Of a stretch of DNA of 64,000 nucleotides, positions 34,299 through 47,100 are shown piece by piece. The position numbers and the translations under genes are program-made. Origin of the DNA: Owenia fusiformis (taxonomy: Eukaryota > Annelida > Polychaeta > Sabellida > Oweniidae); contig CAIIXF020000010.1 of the NCBI GenBank assembly GCA_903813345.2, positions 26,684,425-26,748,424 on the forward strand, in the 5' to 3' direction. A model generated the notes under the pieces. The model saw only the letters and a program-made list of their open reading frames with translations. It had not been told where the DNA came from and did not search any database. Position 1 is the stretch's first letter. Every line of letters begins with the position of its first letter.

Positions 34299-35953
34299 AA
34301 TGATGTATTTCATTTTCTTGTGACTTATCTCTATAATACTACCATAAATGTTTTATTAAAAGGGTTAACCTTCTAGCAAAAAATACTGTAATAATTGTTC
34401 ATACTACTGTACTATATAGCAACTGTTGTATGTTTCAATAAGTTGAGGTTCTCCGTTTAATGGAAATAAAAATGTTGAGCTGAGCAGAGTAAAGTGATAT
34501 CAGAATTTTGATATTTTTGTTAATTTCTAATGGATTGAATCATGAGCTTTCTAGAGAAAGGTGTGCTACTTAAAACATGAAACATCAAGTCCTCATTATA
34601 TACAGAATTGCAAAATTTTAGTTCTCATGGTCAAATATGCAAATCTCCCAAAAATCTCACTAAAATGTATCTGATTTGAAATCACTATTAAACACAGAAA
34701 CAAACACTATTATGATATGGACATCTTTACGTAAAAAGAAAATGGATACAGAAATGAGCATTTGTTCATACAAATGGTATTTTTATTTGTCAGAAAACTG
34801 TTGACAGAAAGATGAAAAAACAGACTGGATGACATATTGAATAGTTGTCTTCTTACATAACCATTTTAAGCAAAAACGAAACATGAACTTTTTTATATAT
34901 CAACTCTAAGCTGATATGAAAATGGCCTATTTGTTATTTGAAACATGTTAATCATAACATTAACAAATGATCTATTCTTGTATGAATATATCAATGTCAG
35001 TACATAATTGCATAATACAATCTCAAATGATCACTGATATAAATCAACCTCACATCGATTATCATAAACAAAGTTTGATTCATTATACCCATTGACATTT
35101 TAAATTAGTAAATGGTTCTCAGCATGTGACATTAACGTAAATGGTACTTGGCGAAAGTGCATTCATCAACACTACTGTTGAACTTTCAGACTTAGAGAAC
35201 TCAGAACTTTCAGTTATAAACACTTTTTCACCTCGTTTAAATTCCGATAAACCTGGAGTAAACTTTGAGTTAAAAGAGATGTGATGGTGCTATTTTTATG
35301 GAGCAGGAAAGTCAATAATGGAAATCATGGTGATCGTAGGAAGAAGCATTAAAATCCAATCCAACACAGATTTTCTAAAACAGTTTTTTTTACAAATGTA
35401 TTACAGATTTCAAAAAGTAGAAATATGCACTTTACTTTCTTCATCTGCCTAAATGTACAGGTACATGTAGTGTGTATTTGTTTTGACTGTACAATCATGA
35501 TTTCATGGTTTGCTACAACATTATTGCTGACTATGTTTTCCATTTTCAAATAAGAAAAAACAATTCAACAAATGAAGGAAGTGAACAAAAACAAAATGAC
35601 AATTCATCAATTGCTAACGATGCTAAAAGAACAATGCAAAAGTTGTCAGAGAGCTACAGTAACTCTATTTTAAACTCTTAGTCGTATACCCCATCTCCCT
35701 GTTAGCTAGATAAAATGTATATATGAAAAATGTTGACACTCGTAACATTTTTGAGAGTTCTCTTAACACAACAGGTTTCCAAGTTTTACAACTTTTGGCA
35801 TTTATATTTCTCATTTTCTTTTGGCATATCATGAGGTATATTTGGTTCAATAGAGTTTTGGGTTTGTGGATCATATCTCAATCCTGGTGTATTGCAGTCT
35901 TACATGATAAATCTCTGTCTGAGTTACATGTGTATCATCATCGTTTCCACCCA
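34299..35953. other. Intergenic AT-rich stretch, no gene seen
   Basis: No exon with splice signals or codon structure and no clear repeat. The 60-90 codon frames here (35349-35549, 35665-35998) look like chance frames. Confidence 0.4.
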
Positions 35954-36175
35954 TATACATGTAGCTCAGTGGTATTGCGTGTACCCCTTACGCAATAGGT
36001 TCCGGATTCGATCTCCAGTTCAGGCAAGACTTAATTTGTTTGTTTGCGTAAAGTACTTCAGGGTATTTGACTTGACTGGTTCACAACTCGTACAAAAGGC
36101 TGTGGTATGTACTTGTATTTCCATGTATAAGTGCATATAAAAGAGCACAGGGCTCCTTCAAGGAGGGGTTTCTAT
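35954..36175 (+). mobile_element. tRNA-derived SINE, possibly a MetaSINE
   Basis: TAGCTCAGTGG (35961-35971) is a perfect RNA polymerase III A box and GGATTCGATCT (36003-36013) a near-consensus B box. The head still shows an anticodon-like stem (GCGTG with TACGC). The body contains TGTGGTATGTACTT and GTGCATATAAAAGAGCAC, which resemble the conserved central Meta-domain of SINEs in deuterostomes and molluscs. The tRNA fold itself is decayed, so it is not a working tRNA gene. The 3' end is uncertain. Confidence 0.6.
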
Positions 36176-36714
36176 CTTCAAGGTTAATTACGTAAATTAC
36201 GACTGTATATACATAGGATATACCCAAGAGGTATTGTTCAAAATACATTGAATGATTTGGAAGCCTAGTTAAGTTCCCTCAACACCAGAAATTCAAACAT
36301 TCTGGCAAGGGCATCCTTAGTCAAAGGGTATTGCACTTCTTTTCACATGTTCAGCAAAGCCCTATCTTGAAGGATGCGCCAGGGCAATTTGAAAGGGTTA
36401 TTGCTGATCACATTTGTAAATATTTGACTCCCAGCAATCTTCTATATCAGCACCTGAGACAGGTCTTCTGCCCGACTATAATACACAAATTAAACATTTG
36501 AGTATTAAATACTTCCTATAGAATAACTTTGAATTGTAAAGACATCAAATAGAATATTTCATGATATTGTGTCAGCATTAAAAAAAAGTTCCACATCATC
36601 TACTTTTAAAATTCAAATCTTCTAGAAAACAACAGTTTTGTGAATATTAAGGCTTAACTAGGCAACAGCAACGCCAAAGCGAAGCAAATCGTATCTAACA
36701 GCCATGGCTGGCAT
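36176..36714. other. Spacer, no gene seen
   Basis: AT-rich sequence without a supported gene. GCAACAGCAACGCCAAAGCGAAGC at 36662-36685 may already belong to the repeat that follows. Confidence 0.35.
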
Positions 36715-37335
36715 TTTTATAGTATGCTTATAGTATTCACATACCAAATATGAACAAAATCGCTCCACTACTTTTCCAGTTAGGATAAAATACGTTAAAA
36801 TGGTGGCATTTTTCAAAATGGCCACCCTCTACCAAAAGTGTCATTAGACAGTGTGCCATGCTTGTAGTATTCACATACCAAATAAGAACACAATCGCTTC
36901 ACCACTTTCGAGTTATAATAAAATTCGTTAAAATGGCGGCCATTTTTCAAAATGGCTGCCTTCACCAGAAGTGTCATTAGACAGTGTGCCATGCTCATGG
37001 TATTCACATACCAAATATGAACAAAATCACCCCACTACTCGTAAAAATTTTTTTTACATTTAAAGCATATTGCTATTACAGTTTTACATATTGCACCTAA
37101 ATTACTGTAAAATCGGCACTAAAATGGCTGCCATTTTTAAATGAGTGGCCATTTTGAAAATCGCCTTTTGAGCACATTTTCTTCCCACATAGGGTATATG
37201 TATACAAAATCGGGCAAACGATATCTGAGTTATTGCCCAGACGGACAAATGGACGTACGGACAGACGTACGGACGGACGGATGGTCAGAGGCGTTCCCTA
37301 TATCCCTCCGAACTTCGTTCGATGGGATAATTAAC
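36715..37335 (+). repeat. Dispersed repeat with TGTCATTAGACAGTGTGCC units, copy B
   Basis: Same order as copy A: about three units with GTGTCATTAGACAGTG and ACATACCAAATATGAAC, then ACATATTGCACCTAAATTAC, then GGACGGACGGATGG repeats and a terminal hairpin (ATCCCTCCGAAC with GTTCGATGGGAT) before TAATTA. It has no hAT insert and so gives the empty site for copy A. The class is not recognised. No open frame. Confidence 0.8.
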
Positions 37336-37655
37336 CAAAACAAGAGATAAACACCTCCAGAAATAAATAACGACAAAGGAAGTAACATGTTTATACCTGA
37401 GAAATCTATTATGAACAAAGTGATATTCCATCTTTTTAGTTACTCAACTACATTTACCATCTAAACCCACTCACTGAGCTATTATGGTAGTGTGACATAA
37501 TCAATACACCATTGTAAAAGAATCTATGCATATGTTATGTAGCTAGGAAGTGCTAATTAATTGATCCATCACTGCTATAGCCAAACAGATTAGGAAATGT
37601 ATACAATTATATAAATAAGGATTCAGGACAATATGTCTAACAACTGATTATCCTC

Positions 37656-38280
37656 AATGAATAAACACAAGGAGCACATGCGTCTCGAACTCGCAACCTC
37701 GTGGTTACGGCGCCCAATTGCCTAGCCCGAACATGCTGGCGCTCAATCCCTCTCGGCCAACTCGACAACCCCAAAAAGGTTGTTTTGTTAGTTGATCTGA
37801 CTAGAGGCAGCTGATGTTAGCGCTCGAACACACCAGAGGAAGCACAATTGACATTTCCTACCCCCTTTTTTCCCTTTGGCATTTGCGCTCATATATTCCT
37901 ACACATACACACGTTGCTCGACTATCCTTACCAAGAGCGGTTTAATACCTCTGCAACTGAAAGCTCAGACAGTGGTCATAAATGAATAAACACAAGGAGC
38001 ACACGCGTCTCGAACACGCAATCTCGTGGTTACGGCGCCCAATCGCCTAGCCTGAACGTGCTGCCGCTCAAGCCCTTTCGGCCAACTCGACAACCCCAAA
38101 AAGGTTGTTTTGTTAGTTGATCTGACTAGAGGCAGCTGATGTTAGCGCTCGAACACACCAGAGGAAGCACAACTGACATTTCCTACCCCTTTTTTTCCCT
38201 TTGGCATTTGCGCTCATATATTCCTACACATACACACGTTGCTCAACTGTCCTTAAAAACCCAGAGCGATAAAGATATAG
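37656..38280 (-). mobile_element. Tandem pair of tRNA-derived SINEs (325-bp duplication)
   Basis: On the minus strand each copy has an A box TGGCCGAGAGG or TGGCCGAAAGG (near 37755 and 38079) and a B box GGTTGCGAGTTCGAGAC-like block (near 37690 and 38015), as in tRNA-Leu/Ser-type heads. Each is joined to the same block GTTAGCGCTCGAACACACC ... TTTGCGCTCATATATTCC. The second copy starts 325 bp after the first and matches nearly throughout, so the composite was duplicated in tandem. The pair sits inside an older degenerate repeat of ATATGTCTAACAACTGAT type seen on both sides (37632 and 38283-38525). Confidence 0.8.
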
Positions 38281-38525
38281 TATATGTCTAACAACTGATC
38301 ATCCCAAAGATATTTGTCTAAAACCTGATAATTGCTGAGTATCTAATTACTCATTCCTAAAGCTATATATTTAACAATTGATCATCTCACAAATATATGT
38401 TCAACAACTCACTATTCCAAAGACATATGTCTAACAACTGATTAACCCAAAAATATATCTGTTCAAAATTGATCGTCTAACAATTAAGTATCTCACAGAT
38501 GTATGTCTGAGAACTGATCATCTCA
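38281..38525. repeat. Degenerate tandem repeat of about 29 bp
   Basis: Variants of ATATGTCTAACAACTGATCA and CCCAAAG follow one another with many changes. One unit at 37632-37655 lies on the other side of the SINE pair, so the array predates the SINE insertion. Confidence 0.65.
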
Positions 38526-41500
38526 CATATCCCTATGTAGAAGCATATCAATTCTTACAAATTTGTGGGATAACCCATACATGTAGCTTGCTCTTCAAAT
38601 ACAGCAGTTTAAAGGTAACTTCGAGAATCACATTTCTAAACAGAAATTAATAACATGGCATTTACATGACAAAATGTCAACTTGTTTGCAATTACAAAAG
38701 TTGGAGCATTTGTTACAGACACAAAAAACAATATGTCCACAAAAAAGTTTTAACAACAATAATTGTTCAATCATAATTGTCATTTAGCTATGGCAACCAT
38801 GCATATTCACACTAAATTATAATGTAACACCTTGCATAATTGTGACCATGTATGACTAAGAAACATTCAAGAAATAATAATGTAGATTATGAAATTTACA
38901 TCACATAATTACAAACTTATGAAGATAATTACTACAGTTACTGCCTATATTAAAATATCTCAATCCAGAACACTGGAAACACATTTAACATTAAAAGCTC
39001 ATTTACACAAAACTATCAATGTGAGCATGATCACAATGAATCATAGTCATAAATAAATGAATTAATATTTGATAATCCTTATCAAGCAATAAAATATAAT
39101 AAAAACACAGAAATTTCTATTGTTTGTGAGATCATGTATAACAATAATGTTTTGTGAAAAGATAGTAATATCTATAAAAACCTTAACTATTCATTTTTGT
39201 AAATGTTGACCCTCCAAGTAGAACTTTAATTAGTCTAGGATGAAAATGTTGTGTCTTCCTAGGATATGATGGTTTCCCCAACATCGGAAATGCTATTCTC
39301 AAATGCAAAAATTGGTAATTTAGCAGTCTGGCAGTAACTATCAATTATTCATTATTTCCCGTATTCTAGCATCACTAAACTTCCTTCAATACGTCATCTT
39401 TGCAATGTGTTGAGCAGTGGCCCTCCTTTGGTAGTAGATTACTTTTTTCATGCGAGAGGCAGATTATGTTTAAGGCAGTTTTTGAAGGTTTCTCAGTTAT
39501 GCTTAGGAAATGAGATTATCACAAATTCCAAGTTAAATATGCAGTCACTATATGTTGGAGTAATCCCTTTTCCTATTGGTGTATGTTTCTTGCAGTATCT
39601 ATTTTTTATGGATTGTTGTGTCAGCTTTGAGGATGGATGTTAACCTTTTTGTTTGCTTATGGAATTCAAGACTGGATTTTGTCTGTCACACACCACTTTG
39701 TGATAATGGAACTTGCATGGTGGAGGGGGGTATCAGACATTGTTTCTTTTCATGTTAGCTTATGGTTGGGGATAGCCAAAGTGTATTCTTTATGACCAGT
39801 GTACACTTCAATATTTTCTTTTTCTTTTGGTGTGTTCTGTAACAATTATTGGTCCTTTCTCTTTGGCACTTGTGCATACATGTTTCACTTTCTTGACAGG
39901 TGTCAAGTGATGGTATTGACAGCTGAGAACCATAGAGTTGATATGTAAGGCATAATCTAATGAATCTTTGTGTCATCTTGTCTTGCACTCTATTTTGCCT
40001 TCACTTCGTCATCTCCGACCCTCATCATTCTACGATGTAAAGCATGTTTTCCCAGAGGCTGGAATCCATCTTGATGCGGGAAACAATTTTGAAAATTACC
40101 CTTTTCATTATCTACTATTTTCATCTCACAGCCAGTTACAGAAAGGTATCAATACTTTATATGATCTGGAGGACAGTCTCAAAGGCGAATAAACTTCACT
40201 AGAATTTGAAAAATTTCAACACCTGCCATTTGTTACATATGCCAAACATCATCCACGAAAACCTTGGAAACTATAACAATATGTCACTGCTTCTGGTGGT
40301 GACATAATTACATTTTCATAATCAGGAAAACCCAGTCCAAGATATGACTCAAATTGCCTGTACTTTACATAATTACCTTCATGCAAACCAATAAATAGTC
40401 AAAGTGCTAGAGTAGCATTAATATGACTTCTCAAATCATGAAAGTCATTTTTACTGTCAATTAGCACACATCTGAGAGATATAATAATATTTAAAATGTA
40501 CTCTCATTTGATTTGCATATTAAAGATGATTGTACTCTAAATTTTTGTAATTCCAGCAATTTAGTGTCCATTTTGGATTTCCCAAGACACACATCCAAAG
40601 AATGATATAATATTTATAACATACCCTTAAAAATCTTTACTTCCATATAATAAAGGCTAACTTAGAGAAAATTATTAAATCAAATCTGAATATAAATAAA
40701 AAATATATATAGAAGTTGCTATCCATATAAATATATTATTTGTAATTTATTTAAATAACTTTGATTTGCACGAAACAAAAACATAATTAAATATGTTAAA
40801 TTAATTGTATTGAGTATTTGATGCATTAGAAGGTGATAACATAAGAGATTAACATAGAGAAATCATGCTTCTGTTTGGAAGATGATTCATGGATGAAAGA
40901 CTGTGTCTCTTGTTCAATTTTATATCTCAAATTGGATACATGAGATAAATTGAAGTGGATCATTGGAGATGAGGTAAAGGGTCTAGGTGGACAAGATATT
41001 AGTGACAGAATTGATGGATTAAGGAAATTACTACTGAAGAAGACTTTCTAATTTATCTGATTTTTACCTGATATAAATAGGCAAGGGAGTACAAGGGGCT
41101 GATGAGTTGAGAGTAAGTTTTGAATCAACTGTCACAATGTTTGTTCTCATCATTCAATATCTTGCCTATTTTCTAAAAGCTCCAACAGTTCGAACAATTT
41201 GAACAGTTTTGTATCTTTACCTTTATTTGACCAGATATAAGTATCTTTGAAAATTAGAATTAGGAAAACATTCTCATGCCTTTTGAAAAGATTGCTTCAA
41301 ACAATTTACTATCTGTATCCCTTTTAATACCTTTAAACAATAATTATATATTTTTCAGTTCATTTTTGTACTTAATTTTGTACAAAGCGTATTTTTCAGT
41401 ATATTTCAATGTTACATCCTTATTTCATGCTCACAATATTTCAGTGCACAAATACAAGGAGTGCATTTTTAGTTCTTTGTTCTTAATGAGTTTTATGTAT

Positions 41501-43652
41501 GTAATGACTTCAGTGTGAATGAAATGTCCCTCGGACTTCTGGTCTTGGATTGCATGGTTTTGGGCTATATGGGGTTTGTTTTTCTTGACTGGTATGCACT
41601 TAGAGTTTGCTTTTTCTTGCTAAGTTCTTTTGGTACTTTCCCTTTGGCACTTGTGCTTATATATTTATAGTAATAAATGGCTTTCCATTTTGTACATTGT
41701 TATCATGTTTATCCCATGATTCCCATCTACTTTGAGGTCACAGTCAGACCTTGCTCATAATGACTGTTTGGCTTTCTACTTCTAATATGGGTACTTTGTA
41801 TGATTTTTTAATGTATTTATAATATAATATGGTTCATATAATTTAAAGGGACTTGTGCCGTTTTGTTATCAAAATGCTACCACCATGGCCTCTTATTAGA
41901 TATCTGGGCAATGATCATTTCCCATCTGGAGAGCTCTGACAGTTATTGCTTCATGTAAATACCAGTTATGATTATTCTGTTCCATAGATGCATAGATATA
42001 CATAGAAATAGTCAATTTAGTAGATGGTATGTGTGTAAGTCATTATCAGTGTAGCAGCCTATATTGCAGTGTAATAAAGAGCATATAACACCTGAACATA
42101 CAATGTATATTGCATTCACTGTTTCATGCTTCTAAGTAATTGACTGTATGACATCAATATACAACAAGAGGATGCCTGATTGGTTAGATGTTGCAATTAA
42201 AACACTCTTGGATGACGATGATTTGTTCAGCTACCATATTCCAGTTATTTCGTAAGATCATAATTCTTGGTGAGCATGGATCCATACAGCGGTTAAACCA
42301 GATTAAATTGAAAATGCAGAAACTACAAATCTGGATCTAATAAAAATTTATTACTAAAAAGGTAAGTTTTAATATTCTGATAATTAAAGAAGAGTTCTCT
42401 AAGGAGTGTTTATCTTATATAGTCACTGATATATTTAATACGTAAGTAGTATTACAAAATGTTGACTTAGAATGTATGCTTAAATATTAATGATATATCA
42501 AATTAAAAAAAGAAAAACACATGTGATGCATAATAGTGAGGTAATTTAAAATTAAAATGTAAAAATCCAAAATAATGTTTATATTAACTAATCTACATTC
42601 TTTGATAAGGACTAAATCATCAAAAGTTTTAAGATCTCCCCAAAATAGATTTTTAATTTTTTAGAAAAATTGTCACAATTAAGAAACGATAGCTTAAAAG
42701 ATTTTGAAACTGGGGGAATTAATTTTTGATGGGTGTGCCCTCTAATTGTTACGGGACTACCTGAATATATCCAAATAAGGGAAGCGAAAAGTAGCGAATG
42801 CTAATTGTAAGACTATTGCAAAATGAATCACTGCAAAGTTTGGTTGGGTTATAATGGTCAACCTAGTGCAAAACTGGGCTTTAAGGGATGTAAAATGGCT
42901 CATAAGACTACTCAGCAATCCCAGATCATCTACAAATAAATAAATCCTTTCTCAGCGATAAATTGCCCAACAATGATAATTAAAAATGGATCACTCATAC
43001 TATATATCCTTACATAACGTTTACTATGAATGAATTTTACTTAGGACTTAAAAGCATTGTACATGTACTTGGGTTCCATCCTCATGTATCATGTGTACAG
43101 GCTGGTACATGAATAACACAGATGCGAGTAGTTTGTTACCAGTTTCGCCACCAGGTGGCTCATTCGGGCCAGATAACATGGCGGATATAGTAGAAAGTTC
43201 CCTTTAACTTAAATTACATCTGTTTTAGTGGTTCAATTTTTATATAACCCTATGTATCTAATAGTTATGCAAATCAAATTATGTCCAGTAAAACAAAATG
43301 TTATCTGTCCAATACACCTTTTGTGATTTTGTAACATGGGGTCTATGAGGAATCAACCCGAGTTAGCAGTCACATTTTCAAAAAAATTAAATTTTCAAAG
43401 TTGATAAACAATTTTCGAAACCATTATTCTAGATGTACTTTTACATGTAGATTTCAAATATGACATCACTTTGACTGAATTTTGAATATTTAATGACGTA
43501 AATCAAGATTATTTCTATTCGCATCTAGTATATTCATGCTTTTAATTCGAACATAACTATTACTTCTTTATAAAAATGACAATGGCCAGTTCATTATGAA
43601 ACCAAAATTAACAGTGATATTGTTACTCTTTTACCAATGATGGCACTGATCA
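38526..43652. other. Long intergenic stretch with repeat fragments, no gene seen
   Basis: It contains a copy of the hairpin-ended short repeat at 40219-40308, a relative of the GTTTTTCTTGACTGG dispersed repeat at 39575-39870 (diverged) and a clearer one at 41515-41670, and a CTCF-like motif at 43148-43159. The 39407-39758 frames fall inside repeat-related sequence. No exon is supported. Confidence 0.5.
43148..43159. promoter_or_regulatory. CTCF-like motif
   Basis: CCACCAGGTGGC matches the core of the bilaterian CTCF consensus (CCASYAGRKGGC). A single short motif can occur by chance. Confidence 0.3.
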
Positions 43653-43659
43653 GTTTATT

Positions 43660-44180
43660 CAGCGCTTGCATTAGGTTAGAAAATTTGTGAGTCCCAAGGA
43701 CACAATTTTTTTTAAAAAGTGTGTCCGTTGAAAAAAAAGTGTGTCCCCTATTTCTAGCCTGTTTTGAGGTATAACTTCAGAAGTATAAAAACAGAAGTAA
43801 ACGTTAAGTACGGACTGAATAAATGCATGTTCGTTCATTGGACAATGAATACATTTTATTTCATGAATAACCTAATATTTGTTTCTGAATAGGAAAAACT
43901 GTGGCGTGTCATGGTTTCAAATCTAAAAATAAACAAAGTCGAAAAAATTCGAGAGAATCATGATTATTTGTAAATATTCAACATGTTGAGCCTTATTTAC
44001 GATTCAAATTAAGGTGAGAGATCATACTTATTTGTTTTTGTTAGGTATCGTTGTAAACATATTGTAGTATTGACCTAAAAAAAATTTGCGTCCAAAAAAC
44101 GGAAATATTTTCAATTTTTGCGTCCTTCAAATTATTTTTGAGTCCTTAACATGTACGGGACGCCGTTAATGCAAGCCCTG
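43660..44180. mobile_element. hAT-like MITE (521 bp)
   Basis: The ends CAGCGCTTGCATTA (43660-43673) and TAATGCAAGCCCTG (44167-44180) are inverted repeats with one mismatch, flanked by GTTTATT on both sides (43653-43659 and 44181-44187). CAG ends and a 7-8 base duplication fit hAT. The subterminal regions repeat GTGTCC and GCGTCC words. No transposase is inside. Confidence 0.85.
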
Positions 44181-44187
44181 GTTTATT

Positions 44188-47100
44188 ATAAAGCCATAAT
44201 GCACTGTAAAATATTGTTTATGCTCAGTTGACCATACTTTAAAGCCCCACTATACTTAATTAAGAAAAAAGGAAAAATTAATCATTGAAACATGTTACCC
44301 ACACTCAATTAAATACAATACAAAGTTTGATTTGCATGCAGTAATATTAAACCAAGGAAAAAATAACTCACAGAGAAACAACATTTGAAGTTCAGAGATC
44401 ATTAGTAGTGCATGCACAGTTTTTGACAAAGTGCATGTTTTATATTACTCTTGATTTAAAAGATGGTGACACTTGAAAAATGAATGTACATGTATCAAGT
44501 AATACAAACAACTTCGCCATCACCATAAAGCTTGACTGATCAAAAATATTTTTTGATAAGATATTGCAACCTTCGATGTGGCCCGTTTGAGCTGTTTTTG
44601 GTGTCAAATGAAAGATACAGTACTTATCAATCCATTGGAAATTTGCCATAAAATGTTAAAAATACGCAAAGCCGGCCTTTAATACACTGAAATACTTTTT
44701 AGCTGGTTGACAGAGAGACACTTGGCATATTTGAATATGGTGATTTAACATTTCTTTTATTGACCAGCTAGATCTCTTAATGACCAGTAAAATTTGAAGT
44801 GAGGGTGGGCATCATTTTTTATGAAATTTCACATTGACCAGCAGGAAGATTTGGCTTAAGGTGTGCCATGTATAATACAATATAAGACTGTATACATATA
44901 AAGATGGAGCTTTCGAGAAATATACTCCAGATATACATGTCTCAAAACCTGTTTGGATCCTGGTTTACCTTCTGAAATCATGAAAAACCATATCAAAATC
45001 AACACCCAGATGTCCTTGCCATTCTCCTAATAAGATGGATTTATCATCATAACTCACTATTAAAGTTCCTCCACAGTGAATCAAATTATTAGAGAAATTG
45101 CCCAGTGTGTTGAGGGTGAATCTATCAATCAATCAAACTGATAGATAAATGACGAGAGTGAATTTGGGGAATGAGAAGAGGATGAGAAGTTATGAAAAAT
45201 AAGATGAGTAAAGGAAAAATAAAGGGAGGTACACCATCTATCCTATACCTATTATATAAAACTGCACGTTATTTTTCAAAAGCATAATTAATCATAGAAA
45301 TTCTATATTTATTTTCTAATTTTGCCTAATTGTTCAATTTTATTTTCTACCGTTTGAAGTTGGCTGCAATGGCACTGTTCTAACGTACCATTCATGAGTT
45401 CATCACATCAATTGTGTAGACAATATTTGATCTTTCATCTTCTTTAAAGTAGTGTCAAAATATGACTTCATAAAACACTAATTGAGCATTAATTATCTGA
45501 GACAATTAACCAAGTATATATGTGTTAGGTATTAGGGATGGGGCAGAACAAAAAACTATGAAACAGGGCATTTCCCCAGTGATTCCAAAATCAACAATTA
45601 CAAAGAAAGAAATCCCATCAAACAAAACTTATTCTATCAAATAATTTCCATATTAGTTCTTGGATCCACAGTCTCTAGTTTCACTTAACCAAACATGAGG
45701 TTCCTCCCCTTGCATTAGCTCAGGCTCACTTTTGAGTTTGCAGATATTGGGTTAACATTGAAACATCCTCCTTAGCAGGTATCCAGAATCCGTACCTCCT
45801 TCTTCCCCCTGCTATAACCAATTTGGAAGCGCCCGTTTAACTGAATCACATGATCTTATTATGCGCAATGACTTATACATGATTTCTTTCGCAGTGTTGC
45901 GACAGCCAATCAGATTGCGAGTTGTTAATTGGGGAAAGGCTAACTGCTTATCGCAGGGGGTAAAAAGAAAGAATATATTCTGGATTTTGAAGCCCTGTGA
46001 TCGGAGGATGACATTGAAAGGGTTCAATGAAATGAAAATACTTGCATAATTTGAAGAACCATACATTACGAACGATTTTGATATTGACCAATGAATGAAA
46101 TTTGATAAATAAAAATATAATTGTTGAAGATGAAGATTATAATATTTAATCAGTCTTAAATGAAAAAATGCAAAATACTTCTATATTTGACAGATAGGTT
46201 GCCCAGATAGATAGAGAGAGACACTTTCTATATCCTAAGTTCATTCATTGGATTAATAACCTGTATTGGGCTATGGCCTAGGCCTACAGTTGAAAAATGG
46301 ATGATTGGCTTCTCTTATACCTACTCAAACTTTGCTCCATGAGAATATGAGCTCTATAACTTGATACCATCTTGGGGCTGTCATATTTGAGCTCGGCATA
46401 TGGGTGCCGTAACCACAAAGTTGTGAGCTAGAAACACCTGTGCTCCTTGTGTTAATTCATTACATCTCTACTAAGAAGAAAATCAGATAAGTTGAGCAGT
46501 TTTCCTGGAAAAGCTGACAAAAAGTAGGATGCCACCTCAATTACAATTATCATGACAACATAATCCCAGAGGTGGTGCAATAAAAACGAGGAAGGAAAGT
46601 AATACCCCGAGAGATAATAAATATTCAATTATATCTATTATACAATAATGCTGTGTTGTTTATCATTGGGGATATGATACCTGTTCAAACAGTTCCATAT
46701 CAATCTGAAATTAAAAACTTATTGTTACTGGAAAACTAGTCGATTGGTTAAGCACTTAATTGATCATTGTTTGGACTATTTTTACAACAATATCTACTCG
46801 ATAAATTATTCATACCAGCGTAACATAATTAAGTTTATTATTTCAACTACAATTACAACAAAAAACCTTTTACAATTAGATGCATAAAGCGGGTCTGCAG
46901 GGAAGAACTATTCAGATAATATTATCAGACACAAAGGATGAGGTCCCATTTACTGTTTTTATTCTAGCTGCTGATGCACAAAGAAAACTACAAATGACAT
47001 CACAAAATAATATTTACAGGGTAGGACAAAAATCATACATATTTTTTACAATAACGAGCAACCTTTGTTAAATCACATATAATGAAATTACTAGTTCTAT

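Noticed and set aside
35954-36030. Functional tRNA gene
   Set aside because: D and T stems do not pair properly and position 33 is not T. The sequence continues into a SINE body.
37656-38110. tRNA-Leu genes on the minus strand
   Set aside because: The acceptor stem is missing, both copies share long non-tRNA flanks, and a fragment recurs at 46.4 kb. They are SINEs.
46880-47071. 63-codon frame with moderate coding appearance
   Set aside because: It runs into repeat-like AT-rich sequence and I saw no splice signals or family match.
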